Positions 8,393-15,199 of a stretch of DNA of 15,271 nucleotides are shown in pieces. The DNA is from Thermodesulfovibrionia bacterium. Its GTDB lineage: Bacteria; Nitrospirota; Thermodesulfovibrionia; UBA6902. The translations under genes and the position numbers were made by a program. The notes under the pieces are model-generated. The model had not been told where the DNA came from and ran no database searches. It was given only the letters and a program-made list of their open reading frames with translations. Location: positions 1 to 15,271 of the forward strand of contig CAMYJJ010000045.1 of NCBI GenBank assembly GCA_947258735.1, written 5' to 3'. How positions within the stretch are numbered: the stretch's first letter is position 1; each line of letters begins with the position of its first letter.

Positions 8393-9464
8393 ATTATCAG
8401 AACAGCTTGGCAATATAAGTGAGGCCTGCCGGAGACTGGGTGTAAGTCGAAGTCATTACTACGATATCAAGACAGCCTTGCAGGAAGAAGGTGTGTCTGG
8501 ATTGCTGGAGAAAGCCCGGAACAAGCCCCGGATAGGCAACCGAGTCGCCCCTGAGATCGAGGAGCGAGTCCTGAGTTATTCACTGGAAAACCCCATGCAT
8601 GGTCAGACCCGTACAGCCAATGAGCTGAAGATCGAGGGAGTGATTGTCAGTCCTGGTGGTATTCGCAGTATATGGCTGAGGCATGAACTTGAGAGAAGAT
8701 CTCTTCGTCTAAAACGGCTTGAGAAATAAGCTGCTGAAGAAGGACATGTACTAACAGAGAGTCAAGTGCAGGCACTGGAGCAGGCCAAAGAAGAGAAGGA
8801 AGCTCACGGCGAGATAGAGACCCATCATCCCGGCTTTTTGTTTGGGCAGGATACGTTCTATGTGGGTTATATCAAAGGCATAGGCAAGATATACCAGCAG
8901 ACAGATATTGATACCTACTCCAATACTGGCTTTGCCAAAGTATACACAGAGAAGACGGCATTGACAGCAGCCGACTTCATGAACGACAAAGTGCTGCCAT
9001 TCTTCGACTCTCACAACCTGCCGCTACTGAGGGTTCTGACAGATCGGGGCACCGAGTACTGCGGTGTCAGGGAGCAGCATCCTTACCAGTTGTTTCTGTA
9101 CCTCAATGACATTGACCACAGCAGAACCAAAGCCCGGCATCCACAGACCAATGGTTGCACAGAGCGGTTCAACCAGACCATCTTAGATGAGTTCTATCAG
9201 GTTGCTTTCAGGAAAAAGATATACACTACTTTAGATGATATCCAGACTGATCTTGATGAGTTTCTCCTGAGATACAACACACGGAGAACCAATCAGGGTA
9301 AGCACTGCAAGGGCAGAACTCCGATGGATACTTTCACCCATGGACTTGAACTTTGCAGAACTTATATTCATGATAGAAAGGAGGATGATTTAGAAGCGGC
9401 GCAAACAACTTAATCGGAAGGCCGATTGTACACGCAATTAGTGACTATCGCATCTGAAATTAAC
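8320..9464 (+). mobile_element. Remnant IS481-family insertion sequence
   Basis: Set by the transposase reading frame; the ends are uncertain. A weak terminal match is visible: the left side (from 8320) reads TGTGGAGTTAAT and the right side (9459-9470), read on the other strand, gives TACCCAGTTAAT, sharing AGTTAAT in the same place. No target-site duplication was found, and a perfect inverted repeat starts exactly at the proposed right edge, so that end may have been altered. The element lies at the 3' end of the STAND-WD40 gene and probably replaced its original stop. Confidence 0.45.
8330..9413 (+). pseudogene. IS481-family DDE transposase with in-frame stop
   Basis: From about 8343 one frame reads QYIINRKLNIFELSEQLGNI, a helix-turn-helix (ISEACRRLGVSRSHYYDIK), then PGGIRSIWLRHELERR, all typical of IS481 transposases. 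A TAA at 8727-8729 interrupts it (KRLEK-stop-AAEEGHVLTESQ). After it the rve/DDE core continues in the same frame: first Asp in GQDTFYVG, second Asp in LTDRGTEY, Glu in NGCTERFNQT, then YNTRRTNQGK near the end. All three catalytic residues are present. No in-frame ATG precedes the helix-turn-helix after the stop at 8328; the ATG at 8330 is in another frame, suggesting a second small lesion at the 5' end. The element is therefore probably immobile by itself. Confidence 0.8.
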
Positions 9465-9526
9465 TGGGTAGTGTCGCGTCTACGCATTACGCATTTTCCT
9501 GAAGAACGTAGACGCGACACTACCCA
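9465..9526. repeat. Perfect 20-bp inverted repeat with 22-bp loop (possible MITE)
   Basis: The left arm TGGGTAGTGTCGCGTCTACG (9465-9484) is exactly complementary to 9507-9526, with the spacer 9485-9506. There is no T-run, so it is not a classical terminator. It starts where the IS481 remnant seems to end and stops inside the first bases of a duplicated segment. It could be a small MITE, fused transposon ends or a recombination-generated hairpin. The outer nine bases of the right arm recur exactly 200 bases further on (9717-9725). Confidence 0.65.
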
Positions 9527-9725
9527 TTTATAATATGGTAAAATCCTTTCCTCTCACTCTGGTCTGTTCTCTTTATGTTCATAACGGATCCAGTAAAAAG
9601 TTTTCCAGGATGAGTTGTGTTCCGAGTAATCATAGCTGACATATTCCTTGTAGTGTCTAATGCGAACACGCACCGGGCAGGCTTCTCGATGAATCCTAAT
9701 GGTTCTCATATTATTTACACTACCC
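9523..9725. repeat. 203-bp direct repeat, copy A
   Basis: Aligns without gaps to 11210-11412 (constant offset 1687) with 11 mismatches by my count, about 95 percent identity. Homology begins at CCCATTTATAATATGG and ends at the CCC near 9725. The copies flank the DUF4143 ATPase gene. Copy A is also bounded by the 11-base direct repeat ACACTACCCAT at 9517-9527 and 9717-9727. Confidence 0.85.
9554..9722 (-). pseudogene. 3' fragment of the small unknown gene found whole at 11241-11618
   Basis: Read on the minus strand this copy encodes the last 55 or so residues of the neighbouring intact gene: RTIRIHREACPVRVRIRHYK, then EYVSYDYSEHNSSWKTFYW, ending at a TGA (9554-9556). Differences are few and conservative (for example F to I, E to K, A to I, Q to P) and the frame is open, so the loss of the 5' part looks fairly recent. 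Nothing upstream on the minus strand supplies a start. Confidence 0.7.
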
Positions 9726-9875
9726 ATTGGAGAAAATAATGAGGAACGTGACCTTGCAAACTATTACCCTTCTGTTGAACAGGCGGATCCACAAATGTTT
9801 CACACGGCTAAGTGCTCGGAATTTTTACCAATATGTGTTGCCAAGATGAGTACGCTTATTAACGACCGTATGTAA
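9726..9875 (+). pseudogene. Possible 3' remnant of an unidentified gene
   Basis: Just beyond the repeat one frame is open to a TAA at 9873-9875 and reads ENNEERDLANYYPSVEQADP, then QMFHTAKCSEFLPICVAKMS. The composition is like a normal soluble protein rather than random sequence, but there is no ribosome site and no family is recognised. It begins at the repeat junction, as expected of a gene cut by the rearrangement. It could be chance. Confidence 0.25.
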
Positions 9876-9961
9876 CACTGCAAGGTTCATAAGGCTTGTA
9901 AAGATAACGACCTTTAAACCCTTAGAAAATAACATTTATAATGACTGCCATATTAATCTCT

Positions 9962-9991
9962 AAGCAAATTAATTAGCTAATTAATTTGCTT
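9962..9991. promoter_or_regulatory. 30-bp perfect palindrome, candidate operator
   Basis: AAGCAAATTAATTAG followed immediately by its exact reverse complement, with no mismatch and no loop. It lies 29 bases ahead of the DUF4143 gene and its right edge overlaps the candidate -35 element, where a bound dimeric repressor would block transcription. There is no regulator gene next to it. Confidence 0.55.
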
Positions 9992-10014
9992 TAAGGAAAA
10001 TAAATTAGTATTAT
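9986..10014 (+). promoter_or_regulatory. Candidate promoter of the DUF4143 gene
   Basis: TTGCTT (9986-9991), a 17-base spacer and TATTAT (10009-10014). Transcription would begin about at the ATG (10021), implying a leaderless or nearly leaderless message. This fits the lack of a well-placed Shine-Dalgarno: the only AAGGA lies about 24 bases ahead of the ATG and would be upstream of the transcript. Confidence 0.4.
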
Positions 10015-10020
10015 ATCTCT

Positions 10021-11196
10021 ATGTTACGAGTACGGTATCTGACATCCCGCATTGTTGAAGACCTGAAGGATAAAATGGTTTTTGTCGGTGGTCCGCGGCA
10101 GGTCGGGAAAACTACGCTCTGTTGTAATCTTGTTGCAGCCCACTATAAACAGTCAGCATCATTTAACTGGGACAACAGGTCAGACAGAAAAAGCATAATG
10201 ACATCTTCTTGGCCCGGCGATGCTGAATTGCTCATCTTTGATGAACTCCATAAATACCGCAAGTGGAAGAGCTTCATTAAAGGAGAGTATGACAAACTGA
10301 AGGATGTGTACAAGTTTATCGTCACCGGCAGTGCAAGGCTTGATCTGTTCAGAAGAGGTGGCGATTCCTTGCAGGGGAGATATCATTATTACAGACTGCA
10401 CCCCTTTACCCTGTCCGAGATACATGGAAAACCTTCAAACATAACCCCAGGTGAAGAACTCCTTTTCAGTGAAAGGAGTGTGCCTCATTCTGACATTGAG
10501 GCGTTGGAAATCTTCGGGGGGTTTCCTGAACCATTTATTAAGCAGAACAAAAGGCACCTGAGGCGATGGCAAAACGAGAAGATTGAACGCTTGTTCAGGG
10601 AAGACATACTGGATACCCAATCTATAAGGGATGTAGGGAACATGAAACTGCTTGGAGACATTCTGCCTTCAAAGGTCGGATCTCTTCTTTCACTTAACTC
10701 AATCAGGGAGGACCTTGAAGTCAGTTTCAGAGCGGTCTCCAACTGGATGAATATTCTCGAGGCCTTTTATTACCATTTCAGAATATATCCCTATACATCA
10801 AAGAAAATCAGATCCCTTAAAAAAGAGCCGAAACTTTATCTTTGGGACTGGTCCGAGGTTGAAGATGAAGCGGCCCGCTTTGAAAATCTCGTTGCTTCCC
10901 ATCTGCTTAAGCTCTGCCACTTTTTAAATGATTATGAGGGGTATAAAGTTGAACTTAACTTTCTGCGGGATGTTGACAAACGTGAGGTTGACTTCCTTGT
11001 TACGATCGATGGAAGACCCTGGTTTGCAGTGGAAGTAAAACTTAATGACACAGCGTTATCTCCGCATATCCTTTACTTCAAAGACAGGTTGAACATCCCG
11101 TATCTATATCAGATTGTCAGGACACCAGATATAGACAGGCTGGAAAAAGGTGTTAGAATAATCTCAGCGGGTAAATTTTTATCGGGACTGATTTAA
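10021..11196 (+). CDS. AAA_14 / DUF4143 family ATPase
   Basis: An intact 391-residue member of a common prokaryotic family of ATPases of unclear role, often found in mobile regions. The N-terminal AAA_14 domain shows KMVFVGGPRQVGKTTL with Walker A at 24-31, Walker B LLIFDE at 70-75, a sensor strand FIVTGSARLD (about 99-108) and the family block YYRLHPFTLSEI. The C-terminal DUF4143 domain has a PD-(D/E)XK-like pattern: Asp 324 in EVDFLV and Glu-Val-Lys at 338-340 in WFAVEVKL, so it may be a nuclease-type fold. The start matches the usual family N-terminus (a short helix, then KMVFVGGPRQ). It is flanked by two copies of a 203-bp repeat. It converges with the minus-strand gene at 11241, leaving 44 bases between stops. 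It is probably regulated through the palindrome upstream. Family assignment firm; cellular role unknown. Confidence 0.88.
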   Translation: MLRVRYLTSRIVEDLKDKMVFVGGPRQVGKTTLCCNLVAAHYKQSASFNWDNRSDRKSIMTSSWPGDAELLIFDELHKYRKWKSFIKGEYDKLKDVYKFIVTGSARLDLFRRGGDSLQGRYHYYRLHPFTLSEIHGKPSNITPGEELLFSERSVPHSDIEALEIFGGFPEPFIKQNKRHLRRWQNEKIERLFREDILDTQSIRDVGNMKLLGDILPSKVGSLLSLNSIREDLEVSFRAVSNWMNILEAFYYHFRIYPYTSKKIRSLKKEPKLYLWDWSEVEDEAARFENLVASHLLKLCHFLNDYEGYKVELNFLRDVDKREVDFLVTIDGRPWFAVEVKLNDTALSPHILYFKDRLNIPYLYQIVRTPDIDRLEKGVRIISAGKFLSGLI

Positions 11197-11209
11197 GCTC
11201 AAGTTTAAT

Positions 11210-11412
11210 CCCATTTATAATATGGTAAAATCCTTTCCGTTCACTCTTGTCTGTTCTCTTTATGTTCATAACGGGCCCAGTAAAAAGTTTTCCAGGATGA
11301 GTTGTGTTCCGAGTAATCATAGCTAACATATTCCTCGTAGTGTCTAAAGCGAACACGCACCGGGCAGGCTTCTCGATGAATCCTAATGGTTCTCACATTA
11401 TTTACATTGCCC
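11210..11412. repeat. 203-bp direct repeat, copy B
   Basis: The counterpart of 9523-9725. It comprises the last 57 or so codons of the intact minus-strand gene plus about 31 bases beyond its stop. Because this copy is part of a complete gene, B is the likely source and A the derived fragment. Confidence 0.85.
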
Positions 11413-11618
11413 GATTCTATACCGAATGCAACCTCGACCCATTCATCCTGCCAGACAATTTTCACCTTGTTGCCATTGCTGTCAACAATGGTGTCAATTT
11501 CTATCCCTCTTCTTGTGTACTTATTGCTGCCATTCCGCCCATAATACATACCGGTGACGTCAATAAAATCAGCCTCTATTATCTTCACATCTTCCTTTTC
11601 TTCTTTTTGTTCCTTCAT
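11241..11618 (-). CDS. Small conserved-looking protein of unknown function
   Basis: 125 residues, not recognised. The N-terminus is strongly charged (MKEQKEEKEDVKIIEADFID). Later it reads IDTIVDSNGNKVKIVWQDEW, VRTIRIHREACPVRV and a tyrosine-rich tail (RHYEEYVSYDYSEHNSS). The alternation of hydrophobic and polar residues suggests a small beta-rich, cytosolic protein; there is no signal peptide or membrane helix. It is a real gene: its ATG is preceded by a near-perfect Shine-Dalgarno, and a second, truncated copy of its 3' part keeps an open frame with conservative changes. It converges on the DUF4143 ATPase. A link to that ATPase is suggested only by the flanking duplication. Confidence 0.75.
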   Translation of the reverse strand: MKEQKEEKEDVKIIEADFIDVTGMYYGRNGSNKYTRRGIEIDTIVDSNGNKVKIVWQDEWVEVAFGIESGNVNNVRTIRIHREACPVRVRFRHYEEYVSYDYSEHNSSWKTFYWARYEHKENRQE

Positions 11619-11630
11619 TGATCACCTCCT
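11619..11630 (-). promoter_or_regulatory. Strong Shine-Dalgarno of the 125-codon gene
   Basis: On the minus strand AGGAGGTGATCA directly precedes the ATG. This is close to the full anti-Shine-Dalgarno complement, so the start at 11618 is secure and strong translation is expected. Confidence 0.8.
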
Positions 11631-11642
11631 CAACCTATTGCA

Positions 11643-11687
11643 ATTCTAACAGAAAAACCGGAAAGCCCACAATGTTTATATATTGTG
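11643..11687 (-). promoter_or_regulatory. Candidate promoter and operator of the 125-codon gene
   Basis: On the minus strand: TTGTGG (11667-11672), an 18-base spacer, and TAGAAT (11643-11648) with an extended-type TG in front. An inverted repeat CACAAT (11668-11673) / ATTGTG (11682-11687) with an 8-base gap overlaps the -35 element and could be a repressor site. Confidence 0.35.
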
Positions 11688-11689
11688 TT

Positions 11690-12088
11690 TCTATATATTT
11701 TTCATGAAGTATGAGCTAATGCGCAAAAGTAAAATTAATAAACATTGACATAAGCGAAAAACTGAGAATCCGCAATGCCAGGAAATACTGATGATTTATT
11801 TTGGTAACGAATAAACTCCCGTCCGACTGAAGATATATAACCATAATAAACGATTTCGATTTTTGTCTTTTATAGAAGATTTTAATTTATAATGAGTGAC
11901 GTTACGTGCTGTTGCGGCTATAGATGCAAAAAATGTTACGTTTTTCTTAAGAAACAGTTGAAATTCAAGGAGTAATGATACCATCTCCACTCATCAACAC
12001 TTACCAATAAAAAATGGGAGAATCACTGGTTGAAAGTGAGTATAAAATAAGATAAGTATAAGATTCATTTAATTTTATATTCCTACAT
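11690..12088. other. A/T-rich intergenic stretch, nothing recognised
   Basis: About 400 bases between the start of the 125-codon gene and the end of the STAND-TPR gene. The open frame at 11796-11990 (minus) lacks a ribosome site and family features. No convincing terminator hairpin with a T-run was seen for the STAND-TPR gene. It may be remnant or regulatory sequence. Confidence 0.5.
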
Positions 12089-15000
12089 TCACTTCCAAAA
12101 CTTCCACCAGAACTTTTTCTTTTTTTTCAACAGAGCATCTAAATTATCTTTTACAGTCTGAGTAGAAGGATTTTCCCTGCCAAGCACCTTTTCAAATATC
12201 GCAAGTGCTCTGCGGTAAAGCGGCTCTGCCCCTTCATAGTCCCTTTTGTCAGTAAGCGATGAGGCAAGGTTGTTTAGGCTTCTTGCCGTATCAGGATGCT
12301 CCCTGCCAAGCACCTTTTCCCTTATCTCAAGTGCCCTGCGGTGAAGCGGCTCTGCCCCTTCATAGTCCCTTTTGTCAGTAAGCAATGAGGCAAGGTTGCC
12401 TATGCTTGTTGCCGTATCAGGATGCTCCCTGCCAAGCACCTTTTCCTTTATCTTAAGTGCCCTACGAATAAGAGGCTCTGCCCCTTCATAGTCCTTTTTG
12501 TCAGTAAGCGATGAGGCAAGGTTGTTTAGGCTTCTTGCCGTATCAGGATGCTCCCTGCCAAGCACCTTTTCACTTATCTCAAGTGCCCTGCGGTGAAGCG
12601 GCTCTGCCCCTTCATAGTCACCTTTGCTATTAAGTACTCCGGCCAAGTTATTTAGGCTATTTGCCGTATCAGGATGGTCCCTGCCAAGCATCTTTTCACT
12701 TATCTCAATTGCCCTGCGAAAAAGCGGCTCTGCCCCTTCATAGTCCCCTGTGCTCCTAAGCAATAAGGCAAGGTTGTTTATGCTTCCTGCCGTATCAGGA
12801 TGGTCCCTGCCGAGCACCTTTTCCCTTATCTCAAGTGACCTGCGGAAAAGCGGCTCTGCCCCTTCATAGTCACCTTTGCTATAAAGCAATAAGGCAAGGC
12901 TGTTTATGTTCTGTGCCGTAGAAGAATGCTCCCTGCCAAGCACCTTTTCAAATATCGCAAGTGTCCTGCGAAAAAGCGGCTCTGCCCCTTCATATCTTGC
13001 ATTAAGGTCCAGGAAAAACGCTGTTGCATTCAGTAGAAAAGCAAGATCACTCTCTTCCTTATCCCCCTTTTCATATTCCTCAATCATCTCGTTATGGGCA
13101 CTTACCATATCAAATATACTCTCAAGTCTCAGCCAGTAACCCATATGTTCATATTGCTTTTTGTCTGTACCGAGATTCAAAAACATCTTTGCATCCGTGA
13201 TGCAGTCCTTTAATCTCTCCCAACTCCCTGACTCGCAAAGCTGCCAAGGAAGTTCATCAGCCTTCCTTTCAGTCAGTTCCTTTTGCTTGTCAAAATAATC
13301 GGCTATCTTCAAATGATATTCCTTCTTTGCATCCTCACCCCTTAAATACCTGTCCTCTACGGCCTTTCTGAGAAAATCATGTGAAAAACTGAACAATCCT
13401 GACTGGCTGACCAGTGATTCCTCTGCTGCCAGATAAAGAGGTGACCAGATGGCATTTGGAAGCGGATCGTCTGCTGATCGAAGCAATTGCAGAAGCTCTC
13501 TCTCTGTAAGCCCCCTTCGTGATGCCCAGACCAGCGACATCGCATCCTTCACCAAATTAGTTCGCTCTTTTTCGTAATCCCTTTCATACCGCTCAAGTAT
13601 TCTCTCGTACAGGTCATCTACTGTTTCTGCTTCAAGGTAATGTCTTATCCTCTCTTTAAGCGTGAAATGCTCGCCGTGATATCTCAGCTCATCAAGCAGT
13701 GCCTTTAGATACAGAGGATTATTTGTGTGTTCGGCATTTGCTATTAGCTCAACATGCTCTTTCTCCAGTGTCTTGGTAAATCTCTGCAGGTACTCGGGGA
13801 TCAGTCTCATTTTCTCATCGATAGTTAACAGCTCTACTTTCATTGACGGCAGGTTTCGCCTGTTTAAGGCATCAAGGCTTTTGCCCGGAAGTGTTGAGAG
13901 GATAACCTTTATATTCGGTGGAAAATGAACGGGGAGCCAGCCAAGCTCACGGGCATTGTCTTTGTCATCAAGCTGGTTCAGGGCATCAAGGATAAGAACA
14001 AGTTTCCCTTTTGCTGATGCTTTAGCAATCCATTGGGGAAATGCCTCTACGACTTTCTTGGGGTCAGTGGGTATTTCATCGGAAAATCCCCCCTCACCCC
14101 CCTTTGCTAAAGGGGGGATACTACCATGGTCCTTGGTCTCAGGTTCATAACGCTCCTGTATCTCCTCCATGATTTGCCTGAGTAGACGAACATAGTCTGC
14201 ACTGTCAGAAGTACTACCGATAAAGTACGTGATAATAAATTCATCCGGATTACTCTGCCGATATCGTGCTACCCAGTTGGCAATCAATGCCGATTTGCCA
14301 GACCCCGACTCTCCAAGAATCACAAGAGGGGGATCTTCACTTTTCACATGATCATCAAGCCTCTTAAAATACTCGTCCCTCCCTATATAGACCTTTCTCC
14401 GCGCCTCTGCAAATGCCTCATGGTCTAGCCGCTCCCGCTCAAGGGCAGAGGGGACTTCTTCTTTGGGGAATCTTTCACTAATAGCTGTCCACAGGTCCTC
14501 AAGCACCTGCTGTCCCAATTCCTCCGCGTTAGGGAAATTCATACGCACAGGTACTGGATAGTTCTTCTCATGTTTAAGGATTTCTTCTTTGAGTTTCTTA
14601 AGCTTATCCAGCGATTCATCTTCCTCTGGCTTATACCCTTCTTCATTTAAAATTTCTTTTTCAATCTGTTCGGATATTTGCGGATCACGGAAGTAAAAGA
14701 AGGAAACTCCCTCCATTTCAGGACTCTCGAGCACCCCATGGATTATCTCAAGCTCTGTTATGCTCTTCTCCCTGTGTTGCTTAAGCCACGGCTGTATTTC
14801 CTCCAGCTTATCATCCGCCTCCTCCGGCACCCATCCGTATCGGGCTCCGAGGACTCCGATGAAATAAGGGCTGCAGCGTTCTATTTCAGCCAGACATATC
14901 GGCAGCACCTTGCCCTCAGCCTTCTGCTCATCAGTAACACCCCACCTGAGGTCAACTTCGCTAAATTCAATGCCCCGTTCCCTGCACAGTTTCCTCAGTT

Positions 15001-15199
15001 CCGGGAATGTAAACTTCACAAGGTATTCCCTTTCATGCTTCATATCCCGGAAAGTGGAGGATACGAAGACACGCACCTCGCGCCTCTTTGACTGAAATTG
15101 TATCGGGCTTGTGTTATCCTCTGCGGAAGAAGAGAGTTCGCTGAATTTTGAAGATGATGACCTGTCTTTACCGCCGAAAAGTCGTTTCCAGAAGCTCAT
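12089..15199 (-). CDS. DUF4062 - STAND P-loop NTPase - TPR protein
   Basis: An intact 1036-residue NLR-like protein. A short basic/aromatic N-terminus (MSFWKRLFGGK) and a serine-rich linker lead to DUF4062 (about 42-155: VRVFVSSTFRDMKHEREYL, VDLRWGV, YFIGVLGARYGW). A charged helical stretch (175-215) is followed by the NTPase: P-loop GESGSGKS (296-303), Walker B region VLILDALNQLDDKD (401-414), then WLPVHFPPNIKVILSTLPGK. A helical and winged-helix region leads to kinesin-light-chain-type TPRs from about residue 720 to the end, which terminates in KKKKKFWWKFWK. The same DUF4062 and NTPase blocks occur in the broken gene at 4623-8392, which has WD40 instead. DUF4062-NACHT-TPR resembles animal nephrocystin-3. 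The likely role is signal sensing by the TPRs and NTPase-driven oligomerisation, in defence or signalling; this is inferred. The start at 15199 has GAGGAAATC just ahead. A repeat-derived insert lies at residues 358-371. Confidence 0.88.
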   Translation of the reverse strand: MSFWKRLFGGKDRSSSSKFSELSSSAEDNTSPIQFQSKRREVRVFVSSTFRDMKHEREYLVKFTFPELRKLCRERGIEFSEVDLRWGVTDEQKAEGKVLPICLAEIERCSPYFIGVLGARYGWVPEEADDKLEEIQPWLKQHREKSITELEIIHGVLESPEMEGVSFFYFRDPQISEQIEKEILNEEGYKPEEDESLDKLKKLKEEILKHEKNYPVPVRMNFPNAEELGQQVLEDLWTAISERFPKEEVPSALERERLDHEAFAEARRKVYIGRDEYFKRLDDHVKSEDPPLVILGESGSGKSALIANWVARYRQSNPDEFIITYFIGSTSDSADYVRLLRQIMEEIQERYEPETKDHGSIPPLAKGGEGGFSDEIPTDPKKVVEAFPQWIAKASAKGKLVLILDALNQLDDKDNARELGWLPVHFPPNIKVILSTLPGKSLDALNRRNLPSMKVELLTIDEKMRLIPEYLQRFTKTLEKEHVELIANAEHTNNPLYLKALLDELRYHGEHFTLKERIRHYLEAETVDDLYERILERYERDYEKERTNLVKDAMSLVWASRRGLTERELLQLLRSADDPLPNAIWSPLYLAAEESLVSQSGLFSFSHDFLRKAVEDRYLRGEDAKKEYHLKIADYFDKQKELTERKADELPWQLCESGSWERLKDCITDAKMFLNLGTDKKQYEHMGYWLRLESIFDMVSAHNEMIEEYEKGDKEESDLAFLLNATAFFLDLNARYEGAEPLFRRTLAIFEKVLGREHSSTAQNINSLALLLYSKGDYEGAEPLFRRSLEIREKVLGRDHPDTAGSINNLALLLRSTGDYEGAEPLFRRAIEISEKMLGRDHPDTANSLNNLAGVLNSKGDYEGAEPLHRRALEISEKVLGREHPDTARSLNNLASSLTDKKDYEGAEPLIRRALKIKEKVLGREHPDTATSIGNLASLLTDKRDYEGAEPLHRRALEIREKVLGREHPDTARSLNNLASSLTDKRDYEGAEPLYRRALAIFEKVLGRENPSTQTVKDNLDALLKKKKKFWWKFWK
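12130..13050 (-). repeat. TPR (kinesin-light-chain type) array, exact 126-bp period
   Basis: The EKVLGR block recurs with its DNA landmark (CAAGCACCTTTTC or a close variant on the + strand) at 12181, 12307, 12433, 12559, 12685, 12811 and 12937, always 126 bases (42 residues) apart. Consensus: LNNLASSLTDKRDYEGAEPL followed by HRRALEIREKVLGREHPDTA. The last unit is partial. The unit starting near 12242 resembles the one near 12494 more than the one between them, suggesting duplication of a 252-bp pair. Confidence 0.88.
14085..14119. repeat. In-frame palindromic G/C-run repeat inside the STAND-TPR gene
   Basis: CCCCCCTTT (14097-14105) pairs perfectly with AAAGGGGGG (14109-14117) across the loop GCT, with a further TCCCCCCTCA on one side. 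Read by the minus-strand gene it encodes IPPLAKGGEGGFS, a peptide I recognise as the translation of a dispersed intergenic repeat in several environmental bacterial lineages. It lies between Walker A and Walker B without breaking the frame. Confidence 0.7.

Noticed and set aside
5696..8729. Recoded stop codons (TAG at 5696, TAA at 8727) as sense in this organism
   Set aside because: The two stops are different codons, intact genes here end in TAA and TGA as usual, and the second stop is in a transposase remnant where decay is expected.
9465..9526. Rho-independent terminator for the transposase
   Set aside because: Long perfect stem but a 22-base loop and no T-run on either strand; better read as a mobile-element end or MITE.
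11304..11621. Plus-strand open frame of 105 codons opposite the 125-codon gene
   Set aside because: The minus-strand gene has a near-perfect Shine-Dalgarno and a duplicated, conserved 3' end; the plus frame has neither.
12130..13050. CRISPR-like or tandem DNA repeat array
   Set aside because: The regular 126-bp repeats are entirely coding and translate to TPRs; there are no short repeats with unique spacers.
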